Below are positions 53,014-61,678 of a stretch of 64,000 nt of DNA, piece by piece (position 1 is the first letter of the stretch; the number at the start of each line of letters is the position of its first letter). Location of the stretch: assembly GCA_003151815.1 (NCBI GenBank), contig PLYN01000014.1, positions 43,985 through 107,984 on the forward strand. Reading direction: 5' to 3'. The DNA is from Bacteroidota bacterium. GTDB taxonomy: Bacteria > Bacteroidota > Bacteroidia > 2-12-FULL-35-15. The notes under the pieces were generated by a model. That model was not told the DNA's origin. It did not search any database and saw only the letters and a list, made by a program, of their open reading frames with translations. The position numbers were made by a program, and so were the translations under genes.

Positions 53014-53327
53014 ATCAATATGAAATTGTTTTGGTTAATCTTGACCCAACAATTGGCAGTGAAATGAAAAAAACTCGCCCGTGTGTAATTATTTCCCCTA
53101 ATGAAATGAATAAATATTTGCAGACAATTGTTATTGCACCAATGACAAGCAGTTCTAAACACTATCCAACAAGAGTAGAAGTAAAACATAACAAAACTAA
53201 AGGTTGGGTAGTGGTTGACCAAATACGAACCATTGACAGAAAACGGATAATTAAAATCCTTGGTAAATTAACCGAGAACGAAATATATAAAGTTAAGACA
53301 ACTATACAAGAAACCTATGTTGATTGA
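53004..53327 (+). CDS. mazF: MazF-like endoribonuclease toxin
   Basis: A 107-residue protein. EIVLVNLDPTIGSEMKKTRP at the start, VIISPNEMNKYLQTIVIAPMTS and VVVDQIRTIDRKRI near 72-85 are the MazF/PemK motifs, with the catalytic arginine and threonine region apparently intact. MazF cleaves mRNA at short single-stranded sites; the sequence preferred here is unknown. It overlaps mazE by 10 bases. Confidence 0.9.
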   Translation: MELNQYEIVLVNLDPTIGSEMKKTRPCVIISPNEMNKYLQTIVIAPMTSSSKHYPTRVEVKHNKTKGWVVVDQIRTIDRKRIIKILGKLTENEIYKVKTTIQETYVD

Positions 53328-53467
53328 ATCATGCACCTGCAACTAATACTTACTAAGCTCAATAAGGAATTTGTTTTTAATATATACTACTCATGCGTTT
53401 TAGTTTTTCAATCATTTTATTAATACTTTTGCTTTATAACCTAAAACAACAAAAACTAAAATTTAAA

Positions 53468-54316
53468 ATGGCAGCAGAAAAATTACCGGCATTAGGCAAA
53501 TTGCTTTTCTCCTCTTTCCTTACAGGAAAAAAAGGAACCAGGATCGGGAGTACCGATTTTACATTAACTAAAGTTTATGATGGTATAAACATCGATAAAA
53601 ATAACGTTAAAAAATACGATGAGTTTTTTAACATGAACGAATCATTACCTCTCACCTACCTCTATTTATTGGCGTTCCCGAGTCAGCTTGCGCTGATGAC
53701 CAGTAAAACATTTCCAATATCTGTAATGGGACTTGTTCACCTCGGCAATACCTTGGAATATAAAGCTAAGATGGATATTTCAAAACCCGTACGTATGGAA
53801 ACTTCTGCACTTATTCCAACAAAAGATGAAGGCTCTTTATTTCCTATACTGGGAGTTAAATTTTTTCAGGGAGAAACTTTAGTTGCAACCTGCAGTAGCA
53901 ATTATATTGCTAAACGTAAAAGAAAAACGGAGAAAAAGGCGGAAGAAGAAGTTGTTCCTGAAATAGATAAACGAATTCCTGTTTATACAGAAAACTTAAC
54001 GTTTACGCAAAGTATTGCTTTCAAATATGCAAGGATCTCGGGTGATTTCAACCCAATACATATTTCACCCTTTTTAGCGAAGAACTTTGGATTTAAATCT
54101 TCCATCGCTCATGGTTGGTGCTCAGCAAGCAGAGTGTTTTCGATCATAGAAAAATATAAAAAGAAAGAACTTAAATTCATTACCGTAAATTGGAAAACAC
54201 CAATTCTACTACCGGGAGATGTTAAATTAGAACTTTTCGATAACGCTGATGAATCAACTGCATTTAAGGTTACAAATAAAAAAGATGAAATATGTTTGGA
54301 AGGATCTGTTTCATAA
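53468..54316 (+). CDS. MaoC-like hot-dog dehydratase/hydratase
   Basis: About 282 residues from the ATG at 53468; an in-frame ATG at 53393 would add a hydrophobic leader of 25 residues that I think is not translated, but a membrane-anchored form is not excluded. Two hot-dog segments are visible. The second has YARISGDFNPIHISPFLAKN followed by FKSSIAHGWCSASRVFSIIE, the hydratase-2 motif with the catalytic D and H. The reaction is probably hydration of a 2-enoyl-CoA. Confidence 0.8.
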   Translation: MAAEKLPALGKLLFSSFLTGKKGTRIGSTDFTLTKVYDGINIDKNNVKKYDEFFNMNESLPLTYLYLLAFPSQLALMTSKTFPISVMGLVHLGNTLEYKAKMDISKPVRMETSALIPTKDEGSLFPILGVKFFQGETLVATCSSNYIAKRKRKTEKKAEEEVVPEIDKRIPVYTENLTFTQSIAFKYARISGDFNPIHISPFLAKNFGFKSSIAHGWCSASRVFSIIEKYKKKELKFITVNWKTPILLPGDVKLELFDNADESTAFKVTNKKDEICLEGSVS

Positions 54317-54338
54317 ATAATACCCTTCTTAGTTTTTA

Positions 54339-54373
54339 AAAAAGGTTATTTTTATTATAGAAATAACCTTTTT
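54339..54373. terminator. Strong hairpin terminator after the MaoC-like gene
   Basis: AAAAAGGTTATTT at 54339-54351 and AAATAACCTTTTT at 54361-54373 form a perfect 13-base stem with a nine-base loop; the right arm ends in T-rich sequence. It ends the MaoC-like transcript 23 bases after its stop, and the next gene starts at 54410. Confidence 0.8.
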
Positions 54374-54409
54374 GCTTTATATGAACAACCATAATAAATC
54401 ATTAGAAAA

Positions 54410-55057
54410 ATGAAAGTAGAGATCTGGAGTGATGTAATGTGTCCATTCTGTTATATCGGAAAACGTAAATTTGAAAAAGCCTTGGAACAGTTTCCCCGTA
54501 AGGATGAAGTAGAAATTGTCTGGAAAAGTTTTCAGTTGGATCCAAATCTTAAAACGGATGCAAAAACAACTATCAATCAAATGTTGGCGGATAAAAAAGG
54601 ATGGAGCCTTGAATATGCCCAAGAGATGAATAATCATGTTTCAAAAATTGCAAAAGCAGTTGGATTGGACTATAATTTAAATGAAGCTATTGTTGCCAAC
54701 TCATTTGATGCGCATCGTTTTTCTCATCTGGCAAAAAAACATCATTTACAAAACGAAGCTGAAGAACGATTATTTAAAGCTTATTTCACTGAAGGAAAAA
54801 ACACTGCCGATCATAACACGATCATACAATTGGGAGTGGATATTGGAATGGATGCTTCCGAAATAAAACAAATGTTGGAGAGCAATGAGTATGCTGATGA
54901 AGTGCGAAATGACCTTCAAGAAGCCCAACAAGTTGGAGTTAGAGGCGTACCATTCTTTTTAATCAACCGCAAATATGCTATTTCAGGTGCACAGGAAAGT
55001 AGTACTTTTTTAGAATCCCTAAATAAGGCTTGGGAAGAAGTGGAAAACAAAATCTAA
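54410..55057 (+). CDS. FrnE/DsbA-like oxidoreductase
   Basis: A 215-residue thioredoxin-fold protein. The redox motif CPFC occurs at 11-14 in SDVMCPFCYIGKRKFEKALE. AQQVGVRGVPFFLINRKYAI near the C-terminus carries the cis-proline. The helical insertion has FDAHRFSHLAKKHHLQNEAE, as in FrnE. No signal peptide is seen, so it probably acts in the cytosol. Its exact substrate is unknown; some relatives act in peroxide or copper stress. Confidence 0.88.
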   Translation: MKVEIWSDVMCPFCYIGKRKFEKALEQFPRKDEVEIVWKSFQLDPNLKTDAKTTINQMLADKKGWSLEYAQEMNNHVSKIAKAVGLDYNLNEAIVANSFDAHRFSHLAKKHHLQNEAEERLFKAYFTEGKNTADHNTIIQLGVDIGMDASEIKQMLESNEYADEVRNDLQEAQQVGVRGVPFFLINRKYAISGAQESSTFLESLNKAWEEVENKI

Positions 55058-55063
55058 CCCTTA

Positions 55064-55118
55064 TTCTCGACTCCGCTCGAACTGACAACCGCGCTGTCAG
55101 TTCGAGCGGAGTCGAGAA
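55064..55118. repeat. Perfect 24-base inverted repeat downstream of the FrnE-like gene
   Basis: The arms 55064-55087 and 55095-55118 (TTCTCGACTCCGCTCGAACT... and its complement) are identical in reverse around a seven-base loop, ACCGCGC. It lies seven bases past the stop. It is a likely strong terminator and belongs to a repeat family (CTCGACTCCGCTCGA) common in this phylum. Confidence 0.8.
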
Positions 55119-55163
55119 CATTCGAAGGTTAAAAATCAATTGTCAATATAAGCGCTTATCAAA

Positions 55164-56069
55164 ATGACAAATTTTTTAATAATTGGTATTTGTATTATTG
55201 CCGGAATGCTTTTCCGAAGATCGAAAACCTTACCGGAGGATGCTCACAAAGGCATTAACGCATGGCTGATCTATCTTGCTTTACCGGCGGTTTCATTTAA
55301 ATATCTTCCTCATGTGCAATGGAGCAGCGAATTGTTATTTCCAACCATTGCACCTCTTATTGTATGTTTGGGAGGTTGGCTTTTTATACAATTATACGCA
55401 TCAAAAACAACCTTAAAAAAACCAACCGAAGGTGCATTAAAATTAGTAACATCCTTAAGTAATACCTCATACATCGGTTTCCCTCTTGTAATGGCTTATT
55501 TCAGCGAAGCCGATATCGCCATTGCTGTTATTTGCGATCAGGTAACGTTTCTTTTATTATCCACCTATGGTGTTGTTGTAGCCATTAATTCATCAAAGAC
55601 CCAACAATTGTCGCCGGGTGTTATTATCCAAAAAGTGTTTACATTTCCTCCTTTTTTAGGATGCCTTGCAGCATTAACCATTCCTCGTTTTATGGATATA
55701 TCCGCGCTTACGCCGCTATTCGATAAACTATCACTTACTGTTGGCCCTTTGGCCTTATTTTCTATCGGATTACAATTGCAGTTTGAAGGTTGGCGATCCG
55801 AAATAAGAAATATTTCAATGTCGTTAATATATAAATTAGTTATCGCGCCTCTTCTGATAATAATTATTGCCATTGCTTTTCAGCTAAAAGGAAGGATCAT
55901 TCAAATAAGTATTTTTGAAATGGCAATGCCCTCATTTCTTTCAGCAAGTGTGATCGCCAATCAATATCATTTAAACACCAAATTAACCAACCTGATCATC
56001 GGCTTTAGTATTGTGATCGGCCTTGGTACCACAGCTATTTGGTATTGCGTATTGCAATATTTTCAATAA
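55164..56069 (+). CDS. AEC (auxin efflux carrier)-family permease
   Basis: A 301-residue protein with about eight to ten membrane helices in two inverted halves. GINAWLIYLALPAVSFKYLP near 26-45 and LSNTSYIGFPLVMAYF near 95-110 are family blocks, and the second half has ALFSIGLQLQFEGW and MPSFLSASVIANQYHLN. AEC proteins transport small organic anions such as malate or malonate. A more exact substrate is not seen. Confidence 0.82.
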   Translation: MTNFLIIGICIIAGMLFRRSKTLPEDAHKGINAWLIYLALPAVSFKYLPHVQWSSELLFPTIAPLIVCLGGWLFIQLYASKTTLKKPTEGALKLVTSLSNTSYIGFPLVMAYFSEADIAIAVICDQVTFLLLSTYGVVVAINSSKTQQLSPGVIIQKVFTFPPFLGCLAALTIPRFMDISALTPLFDKLSLTVGPLALFSIGLQLQFEGWRSEIRNISMSLIYKLVIAPLLIIIIAIAFQLKGRIIQISIFEMAMPSFLSASVIANQYHLNTKLTNLIIGFSIVIGLGTTAIWYCVLQYFQ

Positions 56070-56087
56070 ATTATTGAACAACAATTA

Positions 56088-56204
56088 GTGCGGAGTCATT
56101 CTGAACTTGATTCAGAATCTGCGGGCAAGCTTAAATAAACATAATCTAATTCGTATTTATATTCCAACACACAGATTCTGAATCAAGTTCAGAATGACCC
56201 GCAC
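56088..56204. repeat. Long inverted repeat GTCATTCTGAACTTGATTCAG
   Basis: Arms 56088-56121 and 56172-56204 match in reverse except for one extra base, with about 50 bases between. The inner motif TTCTGAACTTGATTCAGAAT is itself palindromic. It lies between the AEC permease gene and aguB, and the family is common in this phylum. A worn partial copy lies near 36021. Confidence 0.7.
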
Positions 56205-56245
56205 ACACAGTAATATTTTTAAGATTCATTTAAGTTAAAAAAGCT

Positions 56246-56253
56246 TATTTTTG
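56246..56253 (+). promoter_or_regulatory. Putative -7 box of aguB
   Basis: TATTTTTG matches TAnnTTTG. It overlaps a candidate TTG start at 56251, so translation probably begins at the TTG at 56284. No clear -33 box is seen. Confidence 0.35.
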
Positions 56254-56283
56254 TCGGAATTTTCAATCCTTATTTATAACACC

Positions 56284-57159
56284 TTGGAAGCAAAAAAAGT
56301 TAATGTTGGATTGGTTCAGATGAGCTGTTCAGCAGACAAAAATACTAATCTTGAAAAAACGATTGTAAAGATTCGTGAAGCGGCAGCCAAAGGAGCACAG
56401 ATCATTTGCTTGCAGGAACTTTTTCTTTCACTTTATTTTTGTGATGTAGAAAGTTACGACAACTTTGATCTTGCAGAAGCTATTCCCGGGCCAAGTACAG
56501 AAGCGTTTGGCAAATTAGCTGCCGAATTGAATGTTGTTATTATCGCTTCTCTTTTCGAAAAACGCACGCAAGGAATTTATCACAATACAACTGCTGTGCT
56601 TGATGCCGATGGAACCTATTTAGGAAAATACAGAAAAATGCATATTCCGGATGATCCTGCTTATTACGAAAAATTTTATTTTACTCCCGGAGATCTGGGA
56701 TATAAAGTTTTCGATACAAAATTTGCTAAAGTTGGTGTTTTAATTTGTTGGGATCAGTGGTATCCGGAAGCTGCGAGAATAACGAGTTTGATGGGTGCGG
56801 AGATATTGGTTTATCCAACAGCTATTGGATGGGCGCATTCACAGGATCAGGAAACCAACGATGAACAATACAATGCCTGGCAAACGATTCAACGCAGTCA
56901 CGCTGTTGCAAACGGAGTTCATGTAGTGTCGATAAACAGGGTTGGCAATGAAGCCAATATGCAATTCTGGGGAGGCTCTTTTGTTTCTAACCCTTTCGGG
57001 AGATTATTATACAATGGCTCTCACGATAAAGAAGAAATTCATGTTCAGGAATTGAATCTGAGTAAAACAGATAGTTACCGAATTCATTGGCCATTTTTGC
57101 GTGACAGAAGAATAGATTCGTATGAGCCAATTACGCGACGGTTTATTGATGAAGAGTAA
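56284..57159 (+). CDS. aguB: N-carbamoylputrescine amidase
   Basis: About 291 residues from the TTG at 56284, a usual length. A nitrilase-superfamily enzyme with the triad E45 (LQELF), K118 (KYRKMHI) and C155 (VLICWDQWYPEAAR). YYEKFYFTPGDLGYKVFDTK, YPTAIGWAHSQDQETNDEQY and VANGVHVVSINRVG are motifs of the plant-type and bacterial N-carbamoylputrescine amidases. It hydrolyses N-carbamoylputrescine to putrescine, ammonia and CO2. The start at 56251 is rejected because a -7 box overlaps it. Confidence 0.9.
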   Translation: MEAKKVNVGLVQMSCSADKNTNLEKTIVKIREAAAKGAQIICLQELFLSLYFCDVESYDNFDLAEAIPGPSTEAFGKLAAELNVVIIASLFEKRTQGIYHNTTAVLDADGTYLGKYRKMHIPDDPAYYEKFYFTPGDLGYKVFDTKFAKVGVLICWDQWYPEAARITSLMGAEILVYPTAIGWAHSQDQETNDEQYNAWQTIQRSHAVANGVHVVSINRVGNEANMQFWGGSFVSNPFGRLLYNGSHDKEEIHVQELNLSKTDSYRIHWPFLRDRRIDSYEPITRRFIDEE

Positions 57160-57287
57160 TCGATGTGCTGATAAATTGATGTGCTGATTAAAAAATTGCA
57201 GATTGAAAGATTACAGATTAAAAATTGATATTACTACAAAATATAAGAAGTTTTAAGAAAGAGGAAACTCGAAGATTAAGTGTTAAA

Positions 57288-57349
57288 AACTTTGAGCTTT
57301 GAGCTTTGAACTTTAAACTTTCAAATTAAACTTTGAACTTTGAACTTAA
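57288..57349. repeat. AACTTTGAGCTTTGAACTTT-type repeat array before aguA
   Basis: Eight or so seven- to nine-base units. The last unit contains the TTG used as the start of aguA (57340). Just upstream, 57164-57186 holds GATGTGCTGATAAATTGATG-like text also seen at 37339-37349. Confidence 0.75.
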
Positions 57350-58389
57350 ATATAACTCCCAAAGAATTAAATTACCGTTTTCCTGCCGAATGGGAAAAGC
57401 ACAGTGCTACATGGCTTAGCTGGCCGCATAAGGAAGAATCGTGGCCCGGAAAAATTGAAAGTATTTATCCTATCTATGCTCAATTTATAAAAGCGCTTAC
57501 CGAAGGAGAACTTGTTTGCATCAATGTAAACAATGAAAAAATGAAAGCTCAGGCTACACAACATTTGGAAAAACAAAATGTTGATCTTGCTAAAATAAAA
57601 TTTTTCATTAACCCTACAAATGACGCCTGGTGCAGGGATCATGGCCCGAGCTTTCTGATAAATCCAAATGCAGAAATAAAAAAAATAATTATCGATTGGA
57701 ACTACAATGCCTGGGGAAATAAATATCCTCCTTACGATCTGGATGATGTTATTCCTACATTGATCGGAAAAGAATTTAATATTCCGGTTTACCATCCCGG
57801 CATTGTTATGGAAGGCGGTTCGGTTGAATTTAACGGTAAAGGAACATTGCTTACTACAACCGCTTGTCTTTTAAATCCTAACAGAAATCCGCATTTGAAT
57901 CAATCGCAAATTGAAAAATATCTAAGCAATTATTATTGTGTGGATAATATTCTTTGGCTAAACGATGGTATTGTAGGCGATGATACAGACGGACATATTG
58001 ATGATATCACCCGTTTTGTAAATCACGATACAGTTGTTACAGTCATTGAACACAGCAAAGCGGATGAAAATTTTTATTTGTTAAAAGAAAATGTTGAACT
58101 TTTGGACAAGATGAAATTGGAAAATGGTAAAAAAATAAACATTATTGAATTACCTATGCCTTCTCCTGTAATATATGATGGGCAACGATTACCGGCTTCA
58201 TATGCAAATTTTTATATAAGCAACGCTGCTGTTGTTGTGCCTACATTCAAAGATAAAAATGATGACAAAGCTTTAAACATTTTACAAAATTGTTTTCCCG
58301 ACCGTAAAGTGATTGGCTTGGATTCTACCGATATCATTTGGGGCTTAGGAAGTTTTCATTGTTTAAGTCAACAGGAACCTGAGGTATAA
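57340..58389 (+). CDS. aguA: Agmatine deiminase
   Basis: A 349-residue enzyme. FPAEWEKHSATWLSWPHKEE near the start, WCRDHGPSFLI near 90, MEGGSVEFNGKGTLLTT, DGHIDDITRF and the C-terminal GSFHCLSQQEP with the catalytic cysteine at about C341 are the family motifs. It converts agmatine to N-carbamoylputrescine, which the AguB encoded upstream turns to putrescine. There is no ATG before the conserved part; a TTG at 57340 inside a repeat array is the only reasonable start seen. Confidence 0.93.
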   Translation: MNLNITPKELNYRFPAEWEKHSATWLSWPHKEESWPGKIESIYPIYAQFIKALTEGELVCINVNNEKMKAQATQHLEKQNVDLAKIKFFINPTNDAWCRDHGPSFLINPNAEIKKIIIDWNYNAWGNKYPPYDLDDVIPTLIGKEFNIPVYHPGIVMEGGSVEFNGKGTLLTTTACLLNPNRNPHLNQSQIEKYLSNYYCVDNILWLNDGIVGDDTDGHIDDITRFVNHDTVVTVIEHSKADENFYLLKENVELLDKMKLENGKKINIIELPMPSPVIYDGQRLPASYANFYISNAAVVVPTFKDKNDDKALNILQNCFPDRKVIGLDSTDIIWGLGSFHCLSQQEPEV

Positions 58390-58397
58390 TTTTCTAA

Positions 58398-58538
58398 CCA
58401 CGGAGGCACAGAGAACATGGAGAAAAACACGGAGGAAATTAAAAAATAAAAAAAATAATTTCAAATTAGAAGTTTACATTACAAAAAAATAATTCCAAAA
58501 AATCTCCGTGAAACTCCGTGTTCTCTGTGCCTCCGTGG
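58398..58538. repeat. Inverted pair of CCACGGAGGCACAGAGAACA repeats
   Basis: The left copy is at 58398-58422 and the right, reverse-orientation copy at 58514-58538, with one mismatch over 25 bases. The 91 bases between them are A/T-rich. It lies between aguA and hrpB. Confidence 0.7.
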
Positions 58539-58577
58539 TGAAAACTTAAAACGTATTTTGATTTCAAAGAGCCTATC

Positions 58578-61058
58578 ATGACCGACCAACTCCCCATCGT
58601 AGAGATCATTCCCGAGATCAAAAAAAAATTAGAACAACACAACACCATTATTCTACAAGCTCCTCCCGGCGCAGGAAAAAGCACAATACTTCCTCTTCAA
58701 TTATTGGATGAACCTTGGTTGAAAGGCAAAAAAATATTGATACTCGAACCAAGAAGGTTGGCAGCAAGAGCAGTAGCCAATAGGATGTCATCACTGTTAA
58801 ACGAACAAGTTGGAACTACTGTTGGATACAGAGTCCGGTTTGATAATAAAATAAGCAAACAAACTCGCATTGAAGTCCTCACTGAAGGTATCCTTACCCG
58901 AATGCTGCAACAGGATAATACATTGGAAGATATTGGTTTGGTTATATTCGATGAGTTTCATGAACGAAGTTTACATGCGGATCTTGCATTGGCACTCTGT
59001 AGGGAAATGCAAATGGTATTACGTGAAGATCTACGAATCCTAATTATGTCGGCTACATTGGATGGAGAAAAACTTTCTTCCTTGCTTGGAAACGCGCCAA
59101 TATTAACAAGTGCAGGAAGGCAATATCCGATTGAACTATTTTATTTAGCGCCCGAAAATGACGTTGCTCTTCCTATGCAAATGGCAAAAGCAATTCGTAA
59201 AGCACTTGTTGCACATGAAGGCGATGTACTTGCATTTCTGCCAGGCGCAGGAGAAATACAACGAACTCAAGAGTTGTTGGAAAAAGAACTTTCCAACATT
59301 AGTATTCATCCATTATTCGGCGATCTTCCGCAACAAAAACAACAAGAGGCTATATTACCACATCCGCAAGGAAAACGCAAAGTGGTATTGGCTACATCCA
59401 TTGCAGAAACAAGTTTAACGATTGAAGGAATTAAAATAGTAGTAGATAGTGGCTATTGCAGATCTCCTCGCTTTGATCCAAAAACAGGCTTAACCCGCTT
59501 AGATACCATTCGTGTTACACAAGACATGGCCACACAACGCGCAGGAAGATCCGGACGAATGGCACCGGGTGTATGTTACCGACTGTGGCACGAGGCTACT
59601 CATCAGCATTTGTTACCACATCGTAACCCTGAAATTATGGAAGCCGATCTGGCACCAACACTAATTGAATTGGCGCAATGGGGTATTCAGGATATGCAAA
59701 CGCTATCCTGGCTCAGTCCTCCTCCAAGCGCTGCGGTTGCCCAGGCGGAATATTTATTGGAAGAATTAGGCGCTATCGATTCAAAAAAAATAACAAGTCG
59801 TGGAAAAGAAATGTTGTGTTTCCCAACGCATCCACGTATTGCACATTTACTTTTGGAAGGAAAACAATTTGGCTTGATCGCCCTTGCAACTGATATTGCA
59901 GCGGTACTGGAAGAACGCGATCCTTTGCAAAAAGAAGCAGGCGCAAATCTTACATTGAGAATTGAAGCTTTAAGAAAATGGAGAAATAAAGAATTTGTTT
60001 CTGCCGATAAAAATGTGTTGGAACGTATCGAACGATTGGCATCACAATGGAGGAAATTATTTTCTATTGCTCAAGAAAACATTGCTCCTGTTGATCAGGA
60101 AGTAGGAAAATTAGTTGCCGCAGCATATCCCGAACGACTTGCTAAGCAAAGAGAACAAAGCCATCGATATAGATTGGCAAACGGAAAAATTGTTAAATTA
60201 AATGAACATGATCCATTGAGCCATGAATCCTATCTAGCTGTTGCACATCTGGATTCAGGAACAACGGAAGGTAAAATATATTTGGCTGCACCAATTGGTC
60301 TTACTGATATTTTACATCTGGCAACAGAAAAAACAGTTATTAATTGGGATGCACAAAATGGTATTCTGATTGCTAGAAATGAAAAACGAATCGGTGATAT
60401 TATTCTTGAAAGTAAACCTTTAAAAATAATTCCGGAAGAAGAAAAAGTGAAAATTTTATGCGAGGTAATTCGCAAAGAAGGACTTTCTATTTTCAATCAA
60501 ACGGAACAATTAACCGAATGGAAAGCCCGTTTAGCTTGCCTTGCGAAATGGAGACCCGACGATAAATGGCCCGACCTAAGTGATGAGCATTTATTAAATA
60601 CATTGGAGGAATGGCTGTCACCATATATTACTTCGGTTAAAAAAAGAGAAGATTTTTTGAAACTCGATCTGTTTACCATTTTATCCGGATTGCTTTCCTA
60701 TCAGCAAACGCAGCTATTAGAAACGCTTGCACCTTCAAAAATAAAAGTACCAAGTGGCTCATCAATTTCATTGACGTATCAATCTGATGGAACAAGCCCT
60801 GTGCTTGCGGTTCGCTTACAGGAAATGTTTGGATTACTTGATACACCCACTGTAAATGAAGGTAAAATTAAAGTGATCTTACATCTACTTTCGCCCGGAT
60901 ATAAACCTGTACAGGTTACTCAGGATCTAAAAAGTTTTTGGAAAAATACTTATCCCGAAGTACGAAAAGAATTAAGGGTGCGTTACAAAAGACATCATTG
61001 GCCCGAAGACCCATGGACTGCTGAAGCAGTTGCCGGTGCTAAAAAAAGGGGCGCTTAG
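58578..61058 (+). CDS. hrpB: ATP-dependent helicase HrpB
   Basis: An 826-residue DEAH/RHA-type helicase. Motif I is PPGAGKST near 34-41, motif II is DEFHERSLHADLALAL, motif III is MSATLDGEKL and motif VI is QRAGRSGRMAPGVCYRLW. The long C-terminal part, with the HA2 region (LSWLSPPPSAAVAQAEYLLE) and a HrpB-specific end (RYKRHHWPEDPWTAEAVAGA), identifies the HrpB subfamily. The cellular role is unclear; it is widely conserved and probably handles RNA. Confidence 0.95.
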   Translation: MTDQLPIVEIIPEIKKKLEQHNTIILQAPPGAGKSTILPLQLLDEPWLKGKKILILEPRRLAARAVANRMSSLLNEQVGTTVGYRVRFDNKISKQTRIEVLTEGILTRMLQQDNTLEDIGLVIFDEFHERSLHADLALALCREMQMVLREDLRILIMSATLDGEKLSSLLGNAPILTSAGRQYPIELFYLAPENDVALPMQMAKAIRKALVAHEGDVLAFLPGAGEIQRTQELLEKELSNISIHPLFGDLPQQKQQEAILPHPQGKRKVVLATSIAETSLTIEGIKIVVDSGYCRSPRFDPKTGLTRLDTIRVTQDMATQRAGRSGRMAPGVCYRLWHEATHQHLLPHRNPEIMEADLAPTLIELAQWGIQDMQTLSWLSPPPSAAVAQAEYLLEELGAIDSKKITSRGKEMLCFPTHPRIAHLLLEGKQFGLIALATDIAAVLEERDPLQKEAGANLTLRIEALRKWRNKEFVSADKNVLERIERLASQWRKLFSIAQENIAPVDQEVGKLVAAAYPERLAKQREQSHRYRLANGKIVKLNEHDPLSHESYLAVAHLDSGTTEGKIYLAAPIGLTDILHLATEKTVINWDAQNGILIARNEKRIGDIILESKPLKIIPEEEKVKILCEVIRKEGLSIFNQTEQLTEWKARLACLAKWRPDDKWPDLSDEHLLNTLEEWLSPYITSVKKREDFLKLDLFTILSGLLSYQQTQLLETLAPSKIKVPSGSSISLTYQSDGTSPVLAVRLQEMFGLLDTPTVNEGKIKVILHLLSPGYKPVQVTQDLKSFWKNTYPEVRKELRVRYKRHHWPEDPWTAEAVAGAKKRGA

Positions 61059-61081
61059 AATTTATTTTATTTAGTAATGCC

Positions 61082-61120
61082 ACCTCCCCTCTCCTAAAGG
61101 AGAGGGGTTGGGGGTGAGGT
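61082..61120. repeat. CCCCTCTCC-TAAA-GGAGAGGGG palindrome with flanks
   Basis: The nine-base stem at 61086-61107 is flanked by ACCT and TTGGGGGTGAGGT. It lies between the convergent hrpB and DUF1573 genes and may end both transcripts. It is the fullest copy of the family in the window. Confidence 0.75.
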
Positions 61121-61135
61121 AAAACAACAAACAAA

Positions 61136-61594
61136 CTATTTCTTAGGCTCTGGTGTTGCAGTAACCGTTGATGTTGGAGCCGGAGTAGGATCCGGTTTTA
61201 CAACACCTTTAATCTTAATTACTTTTGAAGGGGTGTCCGCATTTGAAGTCAATGTAATTGTTTTTTCAAAAGCACCAACACGGTCTGTAGCATAATGAAC
61301 TTTAATTATTGACGAAGCACCCGGTTTAATTGGTTCTTTTGGCCAATCAGGAGTTGTACATCCACACGATCCTACTGCGTTTGAAATGATTAATGGCTCT
61401 TTACCAACATTTGTAAATTTAAACTCACGGTTAGGTTCTCCATTGTGTTCAATTGTACCATAATCAACAACCTCTGATTCAAATTTAAATTTTGGAGCAT
61501 TCGGATTTACAGGATTTGGTGTAGTTGTTTCTTGAGCATTTGCACCGGCTGCCATGCACAGCATTAAGCCGATTGATAAGATTACTTTTTTCAT
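61136..61594 (-). CDS. DUF1573-domain protein (first copy)
   Basis: A 152-residue exported protein. The signal peptide is MKKVILSIGLMLCMAAGANA. The single beta-rich domain has FKFESEVVDYGTIEHNGEPN, FKFTNVGKEPLIISNAVGSC and GCTTPDWPKEPIKPGASSII, the DUF1573 pattern (HYDIN-like Ig fold). A proline- and threonine-rich tail follows. The function is unknown; such proteins are numerous in Bacteroidota and probably act in the periplasm or on the surface. Confidence 0.85.
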   Translation of the reverse strand: MKKVILSIGLMLCMAAGANAQETTTPNPVNPNAPKFKFESEVVDYGTIEHNGEPNREFKFTNVGKEPLIISNAVGSCGCTTPDWPKEPIKPGASSIIKVHYATDRVGAFEKTITLTSNADTPSKVIKIKGVVKPDPTPAPTSTVTATPEPKK

Positions 61595-61678
61595 TTTTCA
61601 GTTTTTTAGTTATTAATGTTTGATTGATTATTTTTTGATGTTCCTTGCCTATTTATTATTTACTATTTTCTACTTAAA

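Noticed and set aside
53393..53467. ATG at 53393 as start of the MaoC-like gene
   Set aside because: It adds a hydrophobic 25-residue leader not usual for this cytosolic family; an ATG at 53468 is directly before the conserved part.
56251..56283. TTG start at 56251 for aguB
   Set aside because: A TATTTTTG promoter box overlaps it; the TTG at 56284 gives the normal family length.
57367..57795. A 142-codon minus-strand frame inside aguA
   Set aside because: The sense strand encodes well-conserved agmatine deiminase; the antisense frame has no motif or start signal of its own.
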